From NCBI RefSeq assembly GCF_018135625.1, contig NZ_CP073078.1:3070501-3134500 (forward strand): a stretch of DNA of 64,000 nucleotides. Direction: 5' to 3'. Source of the DNA: Phenylobacterium montanum. Its GTDB lineage: Bacteria > Pseudomonadota > Alphaproteobacteria > Caulobacterales > Caulobacteraceae. Position numbers and translations under genes: made by a program. Shown here one piece after another: positions 46,492 through 55,491 of this stretch (its first letter is position 1; each line of letters starts with the position of its first letter). The notes under the pieces were generated by a model. The model was not told where the DNA came from. It did not search any database and saw nothing but the letters and a program-made list of their open reading frames with translations.

Positions 46492-47349
46492 ATGAACCAC
46501 GCCTTGCACAGCCCGGCGCCCAACCAGCGCATCGTCTCCGGCCGCCCGGTCGAGCTGCGGCCGGGGCGCAGCGTGAACCTCGTGGTGCACGAGGGCGACG
46601 AGCGGGCTGACGTGACGGTGTTCCTCTGTCACGGCGCCGGGGGCAACAAGAACCAGTGGCGCAACCAGTGGCGGCTCCTGACCGGCCTGGGCTATCGGGT
46701 GGTGGCCTGGGACTTCGCCGGCCATGGCGAGACCAGGTCGCCGCGCCACGCGCCGCACTATGCCGGGGCCGAACTGGTCGAGGACTATCTGGCCATCATC
46801 GAGCGCTATGGGGCGCGACGGAACATTCTGATCGGCCATTCCTACGGCTCGCGCCTGACCCTGTGCGTACTTTTGGCCCTCAGCGCCGCCGGGCGGTTGC
46901 ACAAGATCGACCGGGTGATGCTCCTGGGCGCGCCGCCGCCGATCCGCAGCATGGCCGCCGGGCCGATCGCCACCTGGCCCTTGCCGCTGTTGGCCCTGAT
47001 CCGGCCGCTGCTCAGCCGCAGCTTCAAACGCCTGGCCTGGCATCCTAGCGCCGACCCGGCCCTGGTGGCCTATGAGGAGCGCCAGGCGCGGAGCAATTCG
47101 CTTTTCATGATGAAGGCGCTGATGAACCAGACGGCGCCGCTTGAGGCTTCGCGCCTGGCAGAACTGGACCTGCCGATCCTGCTCCTGACAGGCGCCGCCG
47201 ACGCCCTGACCCCGCCCGCCGGGGCCGAGGCGCTGGCCCGCTTCCTGCCCCAGGCGCGGCTTCACGTGCTGGAGGAGTGCGGCCACCAGGTGATGCTGGA
47301 AAAGCCCGGCGAGACCAACGCCCTGATCCGCGGGTTTATAGGGGGTTAG
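46492..47349 (+). CDS. Alpha/beta hydrolase
   Basis: A 285-residue hydrolase. An oxyanion region FLCHGAGGNKNQW (about residues 44-56), nucleophile elbow GHSYGS, an Asp in LTGAADALTPP and the His in CGHQVMLEKP form a full triad. It acts on an unknown ester or amide substrate. It follows the ABC ATPase gene by 27 bases on the same strand and could be in the operon. Confidence 0.87.
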   Translation: MNHALHSPAPNQRIVSGRPVELRPGRSVNLVVHEGDERADVTVFLCHGAGGNKNQWRNQWRLLTGLGYRVVAWDFAGHGETRSPRHAPHYAGAELVEDYLAIIERYGARRNILIGHSYGSRLTLCVLLALSAAGRLHKIDRVMLLGAPPPIRSMAAGPIATWPLPLLALIRPLLSRSFKRLAWHPSADPALVAYEERQARSNSLFMMKALMNQTAPLEASRLAELDLPILLLTGAADALTPPAGAEALARFLPQARLHVLEECGHQVMLEKPGETNALIRGFIGG

Positions 47350-47358
47350 GAAGGCCGA

Positions 47359-47772
47359 TCAGGCCGCCGCGTTGACCCGGCGGCTGGTCCAGTGGGCCAC
47401 GCGGTTGACCAGCTTCACCGGGTCGAACGGCTTGACGATGAAGTCGTTGCCGCCCACCGCGATGCCGGTGCGTACGTCCTCGACCTCCTTGCGGGCGGTC
47501 AGGAAGGCCACGGGGATCGAGCGATATTCGGGAATCCGGCGCAGGCGCCGGCAGGTCTCGTAGCCATCCATCAGCGGCATCTGCACGTCGAGCAGGATCA
47601 GCCGCGGATTGACCCGCTGGACCAGGCTCAGGCATTCCATGCCGCTGGAGGCGCCGAAGAAGGTGAAGCCCTGCGACTCCAGGATCGACTCCAGCATCAT
47701 GATGTTCTCGGGCTGGTCATCCACGCCCAGAACGACCTTACCCCGCCCGGCGGCGGCATCTGCGAACGACAT
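47359..47772 (-). CDS. Orphan response regulator (receiver domain only)
   Basis: A 137-residue receiver protein with D18/D19, phospho-acceptor D62 (LLDVQMP), T92 (LTARK) and K114 (VKP). Only a 15-residue tail follows. ATG 47772 has a clear AGGAGG 6 bases upstream; the frame extends 25 codons further with no support. It resembles stand-alone receivers linked with hybrid kinases, and no cognate kinase is next to it. Confidence 0.88.
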   Translation of the reverse strand: MSFADAAAGRGKVVLGVDDQPENIMMLESILESQGFTFFGASSGMECLSLVQRVNPRLILLDVQMPLMDGYETCRRLRRIPEYRSIPVAFLTARKEVEDVRTGIAVGGNDFIVKPFDPVKLVNRVAHWTSRRVNAAA

Positions 47773-47978
47773 TTGCGACCTCCTTGCTGGACGGCGCCGA
47801 CCCGCGCTGGCGGCTCGCCGCGCAGGGCCTGCATCGTCAGTTTTCATGAGGCGTCATCGCCGGACCGGTATTCGGTTCGGGATGGGCGCCCTTGGGGAAT
47901 ACTCTAGGGGGCGGGTGGTTAAGTTAGGGTGAGCCGCCTGCGGTATCCGGGGCCTGATCGGGCGGTGCGAAAGCGTCC

Positions 47979-48689
47979 TTACCCAGATTGAGCGCCTGAC
48001 CAGCGGGGCGCCTCCATCTGGGATTTGCGCCAGGCTGCGCGCAGGGCTTCGCGCCGCGCGGGGTAGCGTTCGTCGACGAAATCGGCCGCCACCACCCGGT
48101 CGGTGCGGAAGTGGCGGAAGTCCTGGCGCAGCTCGCACCAGGCGGCGATCACCCGAGAGGTCTCGTAGTAGCCGATGGCGATCGGCCAGACGGTGCGCTC
48201 GGAGGTCGCGCCGCCCTCGTCGCGATAGGTCAGGGTCAGCTTCTTCTGCGCCCGGATCCAGGCGCGCAGGCGGCTAAGGTCGAGGGCGTCGGCCACCAGC
48301 CGGGGCCGCCCGGCCGCGGTGCCGGTGGCTTCCAGAAGGAACGGGCGCAGGTGACCCGGGATCACCGCGCCGATCTTGGCCACCAGGTCGCGGGCCGCCC
48401 TGGCCAGCTCCGGGTCCGCCCGGCCGGCGACCCATTGGGCGCCCAGCACCGCCGCCTCGATCTCGTCCGGCGTCAGCATCAGGGGCGGCAGGTCGAAGCC
48501 CTTGTCCATCAGATAGCCGATGCCCGCCTCGCCTCGCACCGGCACCCGTTGGGCCAGCAACTCGGCGATGTCGCGATAGATGGTGCGGACCGAAGTCTCC
48601 AGCTCCTCGGCTATCGCCTGCGCAGTCACCGGCGCGTGTGCCCGGCGCAGGATCTGGATGATCTGGAACAGCCGCTCGGCGCGTCTCAA
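47979..48689 (-). CDS. WYL-domain helix-turn-helix regulator (YafY/DeoR-like)
   Basis: A 236-residue regulator with an N-terminal HTH_11 (RLFQIIQILRRAHAPVTAQAIAEELETSVRTIYRDIAELL, residues 6-45). A WYL domain follows (about 138-210; KLTLTYRDEGGATSERTVWPIAIGYYETSRVIAAWCELRQDFRHF). WYL domains sense ligands or nucleic acid. It is divergent from a GST-like gene across a 111-base gap that contains a strong palindrome. This is a common regulator/target layout. Confidence 0.87.
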   Translation of the reverse strand: MRRAERLFQIIQILRRAHAPVTAQAIAEELETSVRTIYRDIAELLAQRVPVRGEAGIGYLMDKGFDLPPLMLTPDEIEAAVLGAQWVAGRADPELARAARDLVAKIGAVIPGHLRPFLLEATGTAAGRPRLVADALDLSRLRAWIRAQKKLTLTYRDEGGATSERTVWPIAIGYYETSRVIAAWCELRQDFRHFRTDRVVAADFVDERYPARREALRAAWRKSQMEAPRWSGAQSG

Positions 48690-48735
48690 TGCCGGAATCC
48701 TTCCTGACCAATCGATGTCGGCAGCATGTCAGCAC

Positions 48736-48761
48736 GCTCCTGACACCATGCTGTCAGGAGC
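48736..48761. promoter_or_regulatory. Palindromic operator candidate between WYL regulator and GST genes
   Basis: A perfect inverted repeat GCTCCTGACA-N6-TGTCAGGAGC lies in the divergent gap, 39 bases before the GST start and 46 bases before the regulator start. A further TGTCAG half-site is at 48727-48732. Similar CTGACA...TGTCAG elements occur before other YafY-type genes, as I recall. Confidence 0.65.
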
Positions 48762-48800
48762 GACGGACTAGGGTCGAAGTCAAGACAACGGAGACGCGCC

Positions 48801-49505
48801 ATGATCACGCTCTACACCTTCGGCACGAATTTCGGCCTGCCCGATCCGAGCCCCTTCGTCCTGAAGACCGAGGTGCAGCTGAAGATGGCCGGCCTGGACT
48901 ATCGCAGCCAACTGGGCGGCCTGCCGACCGCGCCCAAGGGCAAGCTGCCCTATATCGACGACGACGGGGTGGTGGTGGCCGATTCCGTGTTCATCCGCGC
49001 CTATCTGGAAAAGACCTACGGGATCGACTTTGACGCCGGCGTCAGCCCTGGCCGCCGCGCCCTGGCCTGGACGGTGGAGCGGATGGTCGAGGACCATCTC
49101 TATTTCGTCATGCTGCACGCCCGCTGGACCGACGACGAGAATTTCGCCAAGGGGCCGGCGCATTTCTTCGACGCCGTGCCTGAGCCTATGCGCGAAGAGG
49201 TGCGCCGTCAGGCCCGCGAGCGGGTGGCGCAGAACCTGCACGGCCAGGGCTTGGGACGGCACTCGCCGGAGGAGATCGGCGACGTGGCGGCGCGCTCGAT
49301 CGCGGCCCTGTCCGAACTGCTGGGCGGTCTGCCTTATCTGGGCGGGGAGAAGCCCTGCGGCGCCGACGCCAGCCTGTTCGGCCTTTTGGCCGGAGTGATG
49401 ACGCCCCTGTTCGACACCAGCATCCGCCGGGCGGCGTTGTCGCACGACAACCTCGTGGCCTACGAGCGGCGGATGATGGCGCAGTACTATCCGGAGTTTG
49501 CCTGA
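48801..49505 (+). CDS. Glutathione S-transferase-like (metaxin/Fax type) protein
   Basis: A 234-residue protein with a thioredoxin-fold N-terminus (ITLYTFGTNFGLPDPSPFVLKTEVQLKMAGLDY) and the cis-Pro segment KGKLPYIDDDGVVVADSVFI. The helical C-terminal domain has the GGEKPCGADASLFGLLAGV motif. This is the failed-axon-connections/metaxin-like GST subgroup and not a classical detoxifying GST. It is probably controlled by the divergent WYL regulator. Confidence 0.85.
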   Translation: MITLYTFGTNFGLPDPSPFVLKTEVQLKMAGLDYRSQLGGLPTAPKGKLPYIDDDGVVVADSVFIRAYLEKTYGIDFDAGVSPGRRALAWTVERMVEDHLYFVMLHARWTDDENFAKGPAHFFDAVPEPMREEVRRQARERVAQNLHGQGLGRHSPEEIGDVAARSIAALSELLGGLPYLGGEKPCGADASLFGLLAGVMTPLFDTSIRRAALSHDNLVAYERRMMAQYYPEFA

Positions 49506-49611
49506 CAGGACACGGGGCGTGGGCGGCCTGAGCCGCCACGCCGCGCGCCCTTGCCACATCTCCTGGCTGTGCTTTGTTGCGGGCGATCCGAAGGCGCCGC
49601 CAGGAGGCCGC

Positions 49612-51423
49612 ATGCTCGACCGCCGCGAATTTCTGCTTTCCTCCGCAGCGTCGGCGCTGCTGCCGGCCGCCGCACGGGCGGCCGGCGACGCGGACGGGCG
49701 GCTGAACAGCCTGTTCGACGCCCTCTTCCAGGCCGAGTTGCGGCGCAATCCCGAGATGGCCACCCAGCTGGGCCTCGACAAAGGCGCCAACTACGACCTC
49801 AAGAGCAGGCTCCGGGACGAGTCCCTAGGCGCGGTGGCGACGCACAAGGCCGAGACCCTGGCCGACCTGAAGCAGCTGAAGGCGATCGACCGCGGCGCCC
49901 TCGGCCCCGCCGCCAGGGTCAATTACGACACCGTCCTCTATCAGCTCGAGGCCCGCGCCGCAGTGCAGCGCTTCGACTTCGGCGGCTCCAGCTATGGCCC
50001 TTCACCCTATGTGATCAGCCAGCAGTCGGGCGCCTATCAGAGCGTGCCGGAGTTCCTGGACACCAAACACGCGATCGTCCAGCAGAGCGACGCCGAGGCC
50101 TATCTGAACCGCATCTCGGGCCTGGCGCTGGAGCTGGACAAGGAGACCGACCGCCTGCGCCACGACAGCGGCGAGGGGATCGTCCCGCCAGACTTCATCC
50201 TCGACCTGACCCTGGCGCAGATGCAGGCCCTGGATATTCCCGGCGAGCAGTCGGTAATCGCGACCTCGATCGCCCGCCGGGCCAAGGCCGCCGGCCTCGG
50301 CGACGCCTATGGCCACAACGCCGCCCGCCTCTTTGACCAGCGGGTCCGCCCGGCGTTGCAGCGGCAGATGACGGCGGTCAAGACGCTAAGGACCAAGGCC
50401 AGGCACGACGCGGGCATCGGCCATCTGAAACAGGGGCCGGAATTCTACGCCGCGGCCCTGAAGTCGACGACCACCACCTCGCTGTCTCCGGACGATATCC
50501 ACAAGCTGGGCCTGGACCAGGCGACCGAGATCGGGGCCCGGATCGACGAACTGCTCAAGGCCCAGGGCCTGACCCAGGGAACCTTGGCCCAGCGGATCAA
50601 AGGCCTCTACGCTGACCCGGCCTCGTTCTTTCCGAATACGGACGAAGGCAAGGCCCTGGCGATCGCCTATTGCAATGGCCGCCTCGACGCCATCCGCCCC
50701 AAGCTGCCGACCCTGTTCAAGCGTCTGCCGCCCTACAAGTTCGAAGTCCGGCGCGTGCCGCCGCAAACCGAGGCGGGCGCCGCCTCGGCCTTCAGCCAGG
50801 GGCCGGCCCTGGACGGTTCGCGGCCGGGCCTGGTCTATATCAACCTGCGCGACACGGCCGAGTGGCCCAAGTGGTCCCTGCCCAGCGTCACCTTCCACGA
50901 GGGCCTGCCGGGGCACCAGCTGGAGGGCGGCCTGGCGCTCTCAAACACAGACCTGCCGATGATTCGAAAGGCCAGCGGCTTTTCCGGCTATGCCGAGGGC
51001 TGGGCGCTCTATGCCGAGCAGTTGGCCGACGAGATCGGCATGTATGCGGACGATCCCCTGGGACGGATCGGTTATCTGCGCTTCCAACTGTTCCGCGCCG
51101 GGCGCTGCGTGGTCGACACCGGCCTGCATCACCTGGGCTGGAGCCGCGAGCAGGCCATCCAGTATTTCGTCGACCTGGAGGCCGACGCCCCCGGCTTCGC
51201 GGCCCGCGAGGTCGAACGCTACTGCGTCAACCCCGGCCAGGCCTGCAGCTACAAGCTGGGGCACACGGTCTGGACCCAGCAACGGGCCAAGGCCCAGGCC
51301 GCGCTGGGCCCGCGTTACGACATCAAGAACTTCCATGAAGCCGGCCTCGGCTGCGGCCGCGTGCCTCTGGAGGTGTTGGAAGGCGTGATCGGCGACTGGA
51401 TTGGCCGGACGAAGGCGGCCTAG
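49612..51423 (+). CDS. DUF885 family metallopeptidase-like protein, exported
   Basis: A 603-residue protein with a twin-arginine-like signal (MLDRREFLLSSAASALLPAAARA). The DUF885 domain covers nearly the whole mature chain and has the thermolysin-like zinc motif HEGLPGHQ at about residue 428, with SGYAEGWALYAEQLADEIG downstream as the glutamate-ligand helix. It is probably a periplasmic peptidase. ATG 49612 follows AGGAGG. Its stop lies in a CTAG (51420-51423) shared with the convergent TPR gene. Confidence 0.88.
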   Translation: MLDRREFLLSSAASALLPAAARAAGDADGRLNSLFDALFQAELRRNPEMATQLGLDKGANYDLKSRLRDESLGAVATHKAETLADLKQLKAIDRGALGPAARVNYDTVLYQLEARAAVQRFDFGGSSYGPSPYVISQQSGAYQSVPEFLDTKHAIVQQSDAEAYLNRISGLALELDKETDRLRHDSGEGIVPPDFILDLTLAQMQALDIPGEQSVIATSIARRAKAAGLGDAYGHNAARLFDQRVRPALQRQMTAVKTLRTKARHDAGIGHLKQGPEFYAAALKSTTTTSLSPDDIHKLGLDQATEIGARIDELLKAQGLTQGTLAQRIKGLYADPASFFPNTDEGKALAIAYCNGRLDAIRPKLPTLFKRLPPYKFEVRRVPPQTEAGAASAFSQGPALDGSRPGLVYINLRDTAEWPKWSLPSVTFHEGLPGHQLEGGLALSNTDLPMIRKASGFSGYAEGWALYAEQLADEIGMYADDPLGRIGYLRFQLFRAGRCVVDTGLHHLGWSREQAIQYFVDLEADAPGFAAREVERYCVNPGQACSYKLGHTVWTQQRAKAQAALGPRYDIKNFHEAGLGCGRVPLEVLEGVIGDWIGRTKAA

Positions 51424-53162
51424 AACCGCGACGCCGTCAGCTTAACGTCGGCGAATTTCCAGCTCTGCTCGAAAGCTTTGCGCGCCTCGGCCGCGTCGGC
51501 GGTCCTGCCCTGAGCCTCCAGCGCCTGGGTGAGGCCGTAGAGCGCCCAGCCGTCGCCGCGATAGGTCTTCAGGCTCTCACGATAGACCGCCTCCGCCTCG
51601 GCCGGGCGATGCGCTTCCATCAGGGCCGCGCCCAGCAGGTGGCTGGTCGGCTGATGCCAGTAGGGCGGCTCGGAATAGGGCAGCTTGGCCTCGATGTCGG
51701 CGGCCAGCCGGAACCAGCGGATGGCGCCGGGCAGGTCGCCCGAGCGGCGGGCGATCTCGCCGTCCAGCGCCGCCAGGGCCAGGTCGGCCATGTCATGCGC
51801 CGGCACACCGGCCTGGGTCCAGCGGGAGAAGTCGGCGCCGGCCAGGGCGGTCAGGGCCTGCTGATCCTTCTGAGCCGCGGCAAGGTCGCCGGTGTTGGCG
51901 TGGGCGAAGCCGCGCGCCTCCAGCCAGACGGCGTTGGCCAGCTTGAGGTCGGCCGGCGGCGCCGGCTCGGCCAGGATCTCCTGCCAGCGGCCGAAGCGCA
52001 GCAGGCTGGCGGCGGGTGTGAACACATAGAGGTCGGCCTGGGGCATGTCCTTGGCCAGGCTGACCGGATCCACCGCCGTGATCAGCCGCCGCGCCGCGTC
52101 CAGCGAGGCCTGGCTGCGGCCCTCCATCTCGGACGAGGTCCACAGGAAGTGGATGTTGTGGCCGTAATAACCGGCCGGATAGTAGCCCTGCGCCTTGCAC
52201 GAGGCGATGTAGGCCTCGTCCACCTTGGCCGCCAGTTCGTTGACCCTGACCGCGTCGGCATAGCGGCCGACCCGGTAGTAGATGTGCCCCGGCATGTGCA
52301 CGATGTGCCCGGCGCCCGGCATCAGGGTGAACAGCCTGTCGGCCGCCGCCTCGCCGCGCTCGGGCGTGGTCGAAGCCTCGACCGCGTGGATGTAGAGGTG
52401 CAGGGCGCCCGGGTGGTCCGGCGCCTGCTTGATGATGCTCTCCAGGGTAGAGACGATCTCGGCCCCATGGCCCTTGGGCGTCGTCCCATCCGCCTGCCAG
52501 TAGTCCCAGGGCTGGGTGTCCATCATGGCCTCGGCATAGAAGGTCCCGGCGTCGAGATCGTCGGGATGCGCCTTCCACAGCCGGCCCATGGCCTGGGCGA
52601 AGGCCTCGTCCATGGCCTTGCGATCGGCCTTGGGATCGGCGGAATAGCGCGCCGCCAGGGCCTCGATCCACTCGCGCTCTTCCGGCGAGGCGTTGGGCTC
52701 CAGCGCCTTGGCCTTCATGAGCGCCTGCCAGGCGGGCGCCACCGCATCGTCCGGCATGGGCAGGTTGATGTTGGGGCCGAGGGCCATGGCCACGCCCCAC
52801 CAGCACATGGCGCACGCGGGATCCAGCCGCGCCCCCTCGCGGAACGAGCGGATCGCCTCGGCGTGGTTGAAGCCGAACATCAGCTTGATCCCCTGGTCGA
52901 AGAACAGCTGCGTCCGGGCATTCCTGGTCGAAATGGCGTGATGGTGGGCGCCGAGGTTGTCGAACACCGGCGCGCCGGGCTTGTCCGCCTGGCCGGCATA
53001 GACGGCGGGCATGGGGGCCAGGCCCATGTTCATCGGCCCGGACATGCTCATGCCCGGCATGTCCATGCCCGCGGGCTTGGCCGCAGGATCGGCGGCGAGG
53101 GCGGCGGCCGGCGCGGCCAGCAGAGCCAGGGCGACGGCGCGCCCCACGGTTTTGGCGATCAT
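51420..53162 (-). CDS. Exported TPR protein with methionine-rich N-terminus
   Basis: A 580-residue protein. The signal peptide is residues 1-23. A methionine-rich stretch (MDMPGMSMSGPMNM, about residues 34-47) and HHH follow. TPR-like repeats then run from FDQGIKLMFGFNHAEAIRSFREGARLDP to the C-terminus. A CAMC pair (about residues 118-121) sits in the first repeat. Related proteins are annotated only as tetratricopeptide proteins in alphaproteobacteria. The Met/His segment resembles copper-binding tails of CopA/CopC-type proteins, but metal binding is a guess. Confidence 0.83.
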   Translation of the reverse strand: MIAKTVGRAVALALLAAPAAALAADPAAKPAGMDMPGMSMSGPMNMGLAPMPAVYAGQADKPGAPVFDNLGAHHHAISTRNARTQLFFDQGIKLMFGFNHAEAIRSFREGARLDPACAMCWWGVAMALGPNINLPMPDDAVAPAWQALMKAKALEPNASPEEREWIEALAARYSADPKADRKAMDEAFAQAMGRLWKAHPDDLDAGTFYAEAMMDTQPWDYWQADGTTPKGHGAEIVSTLESIIKQAPDHPGALHLYIHAVEASTTPERGEAAADRLFTLMPGAGHIVHMPGHIYYRVGRYADAVRVNELAAKVDEAYIASCKAQGYYPAGYYGHNIHFLWTSSEMEGRSQASLDAARRLITAVDPVSLAKDMPQADLYVFTPAASLLRFGRWQEILAEPAPPADLKLANAVWLEARGFAHANTGDLAAAQKDQQALTALAGADFSRWTQAGVPAHDMADLALAALDGEIARRSGDLPGAIRWFRLAADIEAKLPYSEPPYWHQPTSHLLGAALMEAHRPAEAEAVYRESLKTYRGDGWALYGLTQALEAQGRTADAAEARKAFEQSWKFADVKLTASRF

Positions 53163-53290
53163 GGTCGGTCCCCCCGGATGATGACCAGCGCAGGATAACG
53201 CCGATATGCGCTTGAAGTCATACGCCGATCCCTCTTTTCCCGATCAGCTCCGCCTGAAACAGTGCGACTCACTGTTGTCGGGAGTTGTCC

Positions 53291-54601
53291 ATGTTTCATC
53301 GCGCCGCCGCGGGCCTTTTGCTGGCCGGGCTGATGTCGTCCACCGCCCTCGCCCGGGATGTCGTCGTCCATGCGGGCGCGCTTCTCGACGGGGTTTCGCC
53401 GACCCCACTCAAACAGGTCTCAATCCTGATCCACGACGATCGCGTCACCGGCGTCCAGCCCGGTTTCGTCAGCCCAGCGGGCGCCGAGGTGGTGGATCTG
53501 TCGAGCGAGACGGTGATGCCGGGCTTCATCGACTGCCACGTGCACATCTCGGCCCGTCTGCCGTCCAAGGCCAACGCCACCGAATACGCCCTGACCCACA
53601 ACGACATCGACCGCGCCTTCGACGCCGCCGTCTTCACCCGCGCCATGCTGCAGCAGGGCTTCACCAGCGCCCGCGACGTGGGCGGCGGGGACGAGACGGT
53701 GTCGGTGCGCGACGCCATCGCTGACGGCAAGATCCCGGGCCCGCGCCTCTGGGTCTCGCTGGAGCCTCTAGGCCCCACCGCCGGCCACGGCGACGCCAAG
53801 AGCGGCCTCGACCAGGGGCTGGAGCATCCCGGCTGGGCCAACGGCATCGTCGACACGCCGGAACAGGCGCGCATCCGCGTGCGTGAGCACAAGCGGCGCG
53901 GCGCCAACCTGATCAAGATGATGCCTTCGGGCGGCATCGCCTCCACCGGCGACGATCCGCGCCAGCAGCTGATGACCGACGAGGAGATGAAGACGGTGGT
54001 CGACACCGCCCACTCGCTCGGCATGAAGGTCGCCGCCCACATCTATCCCGCCGGCGCGATCGAGGCGGCGGTGCGGGCGGGCGTGGATTCGGTGGAACAC
54101 GGCTCCTTCGCCACCGCCGACACCTTCGCCCTGATGAAGGCGCACGGGACCTACCTGGTGCCGACCCTGACGGTGTTCGAGACCTTCTACGTCGCAGCCC
54201 GCGACCAGCCCGAACTGCTCACGCCCGGCACCGCGCCCAAGGAACTGGCCAACGACCAGCTGCCCAAGCGCAACCTGCCGCTGGCGATCAAGTCCGGGGT
54301 CAAGATCGCCCTCGGCAGCGACATCGGCGAGGGCGACCACGCCCAGGAGTTCACCTTGATGATCGCCAATGGCATGGCGCCGGCCGACGCCCTCTTCGCC
54401 GGCACCCGCAACGCGGCCGACCTGATCGGCGCCTCCGACCGCATCGGCTCGGTCCAGCCGGGCCGCTTCGCCGACCTGGTGGCGGTCAAGGGCGATCCTC
54501 TGTCCGACCCCAGCCAGTTCGAGAAGGTCGACTTCGTGATGAAGGGCGGGACGGTCTATCGCCGGAACGGCGCCCCGACGGCGGCGGGGGCTGGGGAATA
54601 G
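53291..54601 (+). CDS. Amidohydrolase-family protein, exported (Xaa-Pro dipeptidase-like)
   Basis: A 436-residue metal-dependent hydrolase with a signal peptide (MFHRAAAGLLLAGLMSSTALA). The amidohydrolase markers are DCHVH (HxH, about residue 81), Lys in NLIKMMPSGG (possible carboxylysine), His in VAAHIYP and VEHGSF, and Asp in LGSDIG. Members of this subgroup split Xaa-Pro or Xaa-Arg dipeptides or remove prolidase substrates. ATG 53291 follows GGGAG; TTG 53285 is an alternative. The GDPD-like gene starts 4 bases downstream. Confidence 0.87.
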   Translation: MFHRAAAGLLLAGLMSSTALARDVVVHAGALLDGVSPTPLKQVSILIHDDRVTGVQPGFVSPAGAEVVDLSSETVMPGFIDCHVHISARLPSKANATEYALTHNDIDRAFDAAVFTRAMLQQGFTSARDVGGGDETVSVRDAIADGKIPGPRLWVSLEPLGPTAGHGDAKSGLDQGLEHPGWANGIVDTPEQARIRVREHKRRGANLIKMMPSGGIASTGDDPRQQLMTDEEMKTVVDTAHSLGMKVAAHIYPAGAIEAAVRAGVDSVEHGSFATADTFALMKAHGTYLVPTLTVFETFYVAARDQPELLTPGTAPKELANDQLPKRNLPLAIKSGVKIALGSDIGEGDHAQEFTLMIANGMAPADALFAGTRNAADLIGASDRIGSVQPGRFADLVAVKGDPLSDPSQFEKVDFVMKGGTVYRRNGAPTAAGAGE

Positions 54602-54605
54602 AGCC

Positions 54606-55484
54606 ATGGCAGGCGCCGCCCCGCTGCTGATCGCCGGCGCCACGGGGTACGGGGCCTGGCCGGCCAACAGCCTCGAGGGGGCGCAGGCTTGTCTGCTGGC
54701 GCCAGTCGACGGGATCGAGATCGACGTTCAGCTCACCGCCGACGGTCATGTGGTGGCCCATCATGACTATCGGCTCAGCCCAAAGGCGGTCCGGCTGAAT
54801 GGAGAATGGCTGGCGCAGCCCAGCCCGCCGCTCAAGGCCATGAGCCTCGCCGACCTGCGCCGCTTTGATATCGGCCGGCTGCATCCGGAGTCTGACGAGG
54901 CGCGGCGCCACCCGCACCTGGTCGGCATGGACGGGGTACGCATCCCGACGCTTGGCGAATTGCTGCAATTGCTGAAGGCCGCCGAGGGGCCGCGCCGCCT
55001 GATCTATGTGGAGATCAAGACCGATCCCCAGGACCCTAGCCATGCGCCGGACCCCAGGGCCATCACCGAGGCGGTGCTCGATGAGCTGGAGGCTCACGAC
55101 TACGTCGCCCACGCCAAGATTATCGCCTTTGACTGGCAGGTGCTGCGCCTGGCCCGGGCGCGTCGCCCGGATATAGCCACTGCGCACCTTACCATCCCCG
55201 CCATGCTCAAGAGCCAGGTGAGACTGGACGCCGGCGGCCGCTCGCCCTGGACCGACGGGTGCGATCCCCTGGATCACGGCGGCTCGGACCTGGCGGCGAT
55301 CAAGGCCCATGGCGGCCTGGAATGGTCGCCCTATTTCACCGAGGTCACCGCCGAGACCATGGCCGAGGCGCACGCCCTGGGCCTGCGGGTCGGCCCGTGG
55401 GGCTTGTCGAAAGGTCCGGACATCCGGCGCATGCGGGCTCTCGGCGTGTTCAGCTCGACGGTCTCGGGACCCGATTGGGGTTAG
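54606..55484 (+). CDS. GDPD-family protein with altered catalytic motif
   Basis: A 292-residue protein of the glycerophosphodiester phosphodiesterase TIM-barrel family. The metal ligands are present: E38/D40 in IEIDVQLT, the HHD at about residues 52-54 and Glu in YVEIKTD. The first motif, usually HRG followed by PENT, reads AGATGYGAWPANS, so the catalytic His, the Arg and the PEN Glu are gone. Length is otherwise normal. It may be inactive, have another substrate, or have a different mechanism. It follows the amidohydrolase gene by 4 bases. Confidence 0.82.
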   Translation: MAGAAPLLIAGATGYGAWPANSLEGAQACLLAPVDGIEIDVQLTADGHVVAHHDYRLSPKAVRLNGEWLAQPSPPLKAMSLADLRRFDIGRLHPESDEARRHPHLVGMDGVRIPTLGELLQLLKAAEGPRRLIYVEIKTDPQDPSHAPDPRAITEAVLDELEAHDYVAHAKIIAFDWQVLRLARARRPDIATAHLTIPAMLKSQVRLDAGGRSPWTDGCDPLDHGGSDLAAIKAHGGLEWSPYFTEVTAETMAEAHALGLRVGPWGLSKGPDIRRMRALGVFSSTVSGPDWG

Positions 55485-55491
55485 AGCCTTC

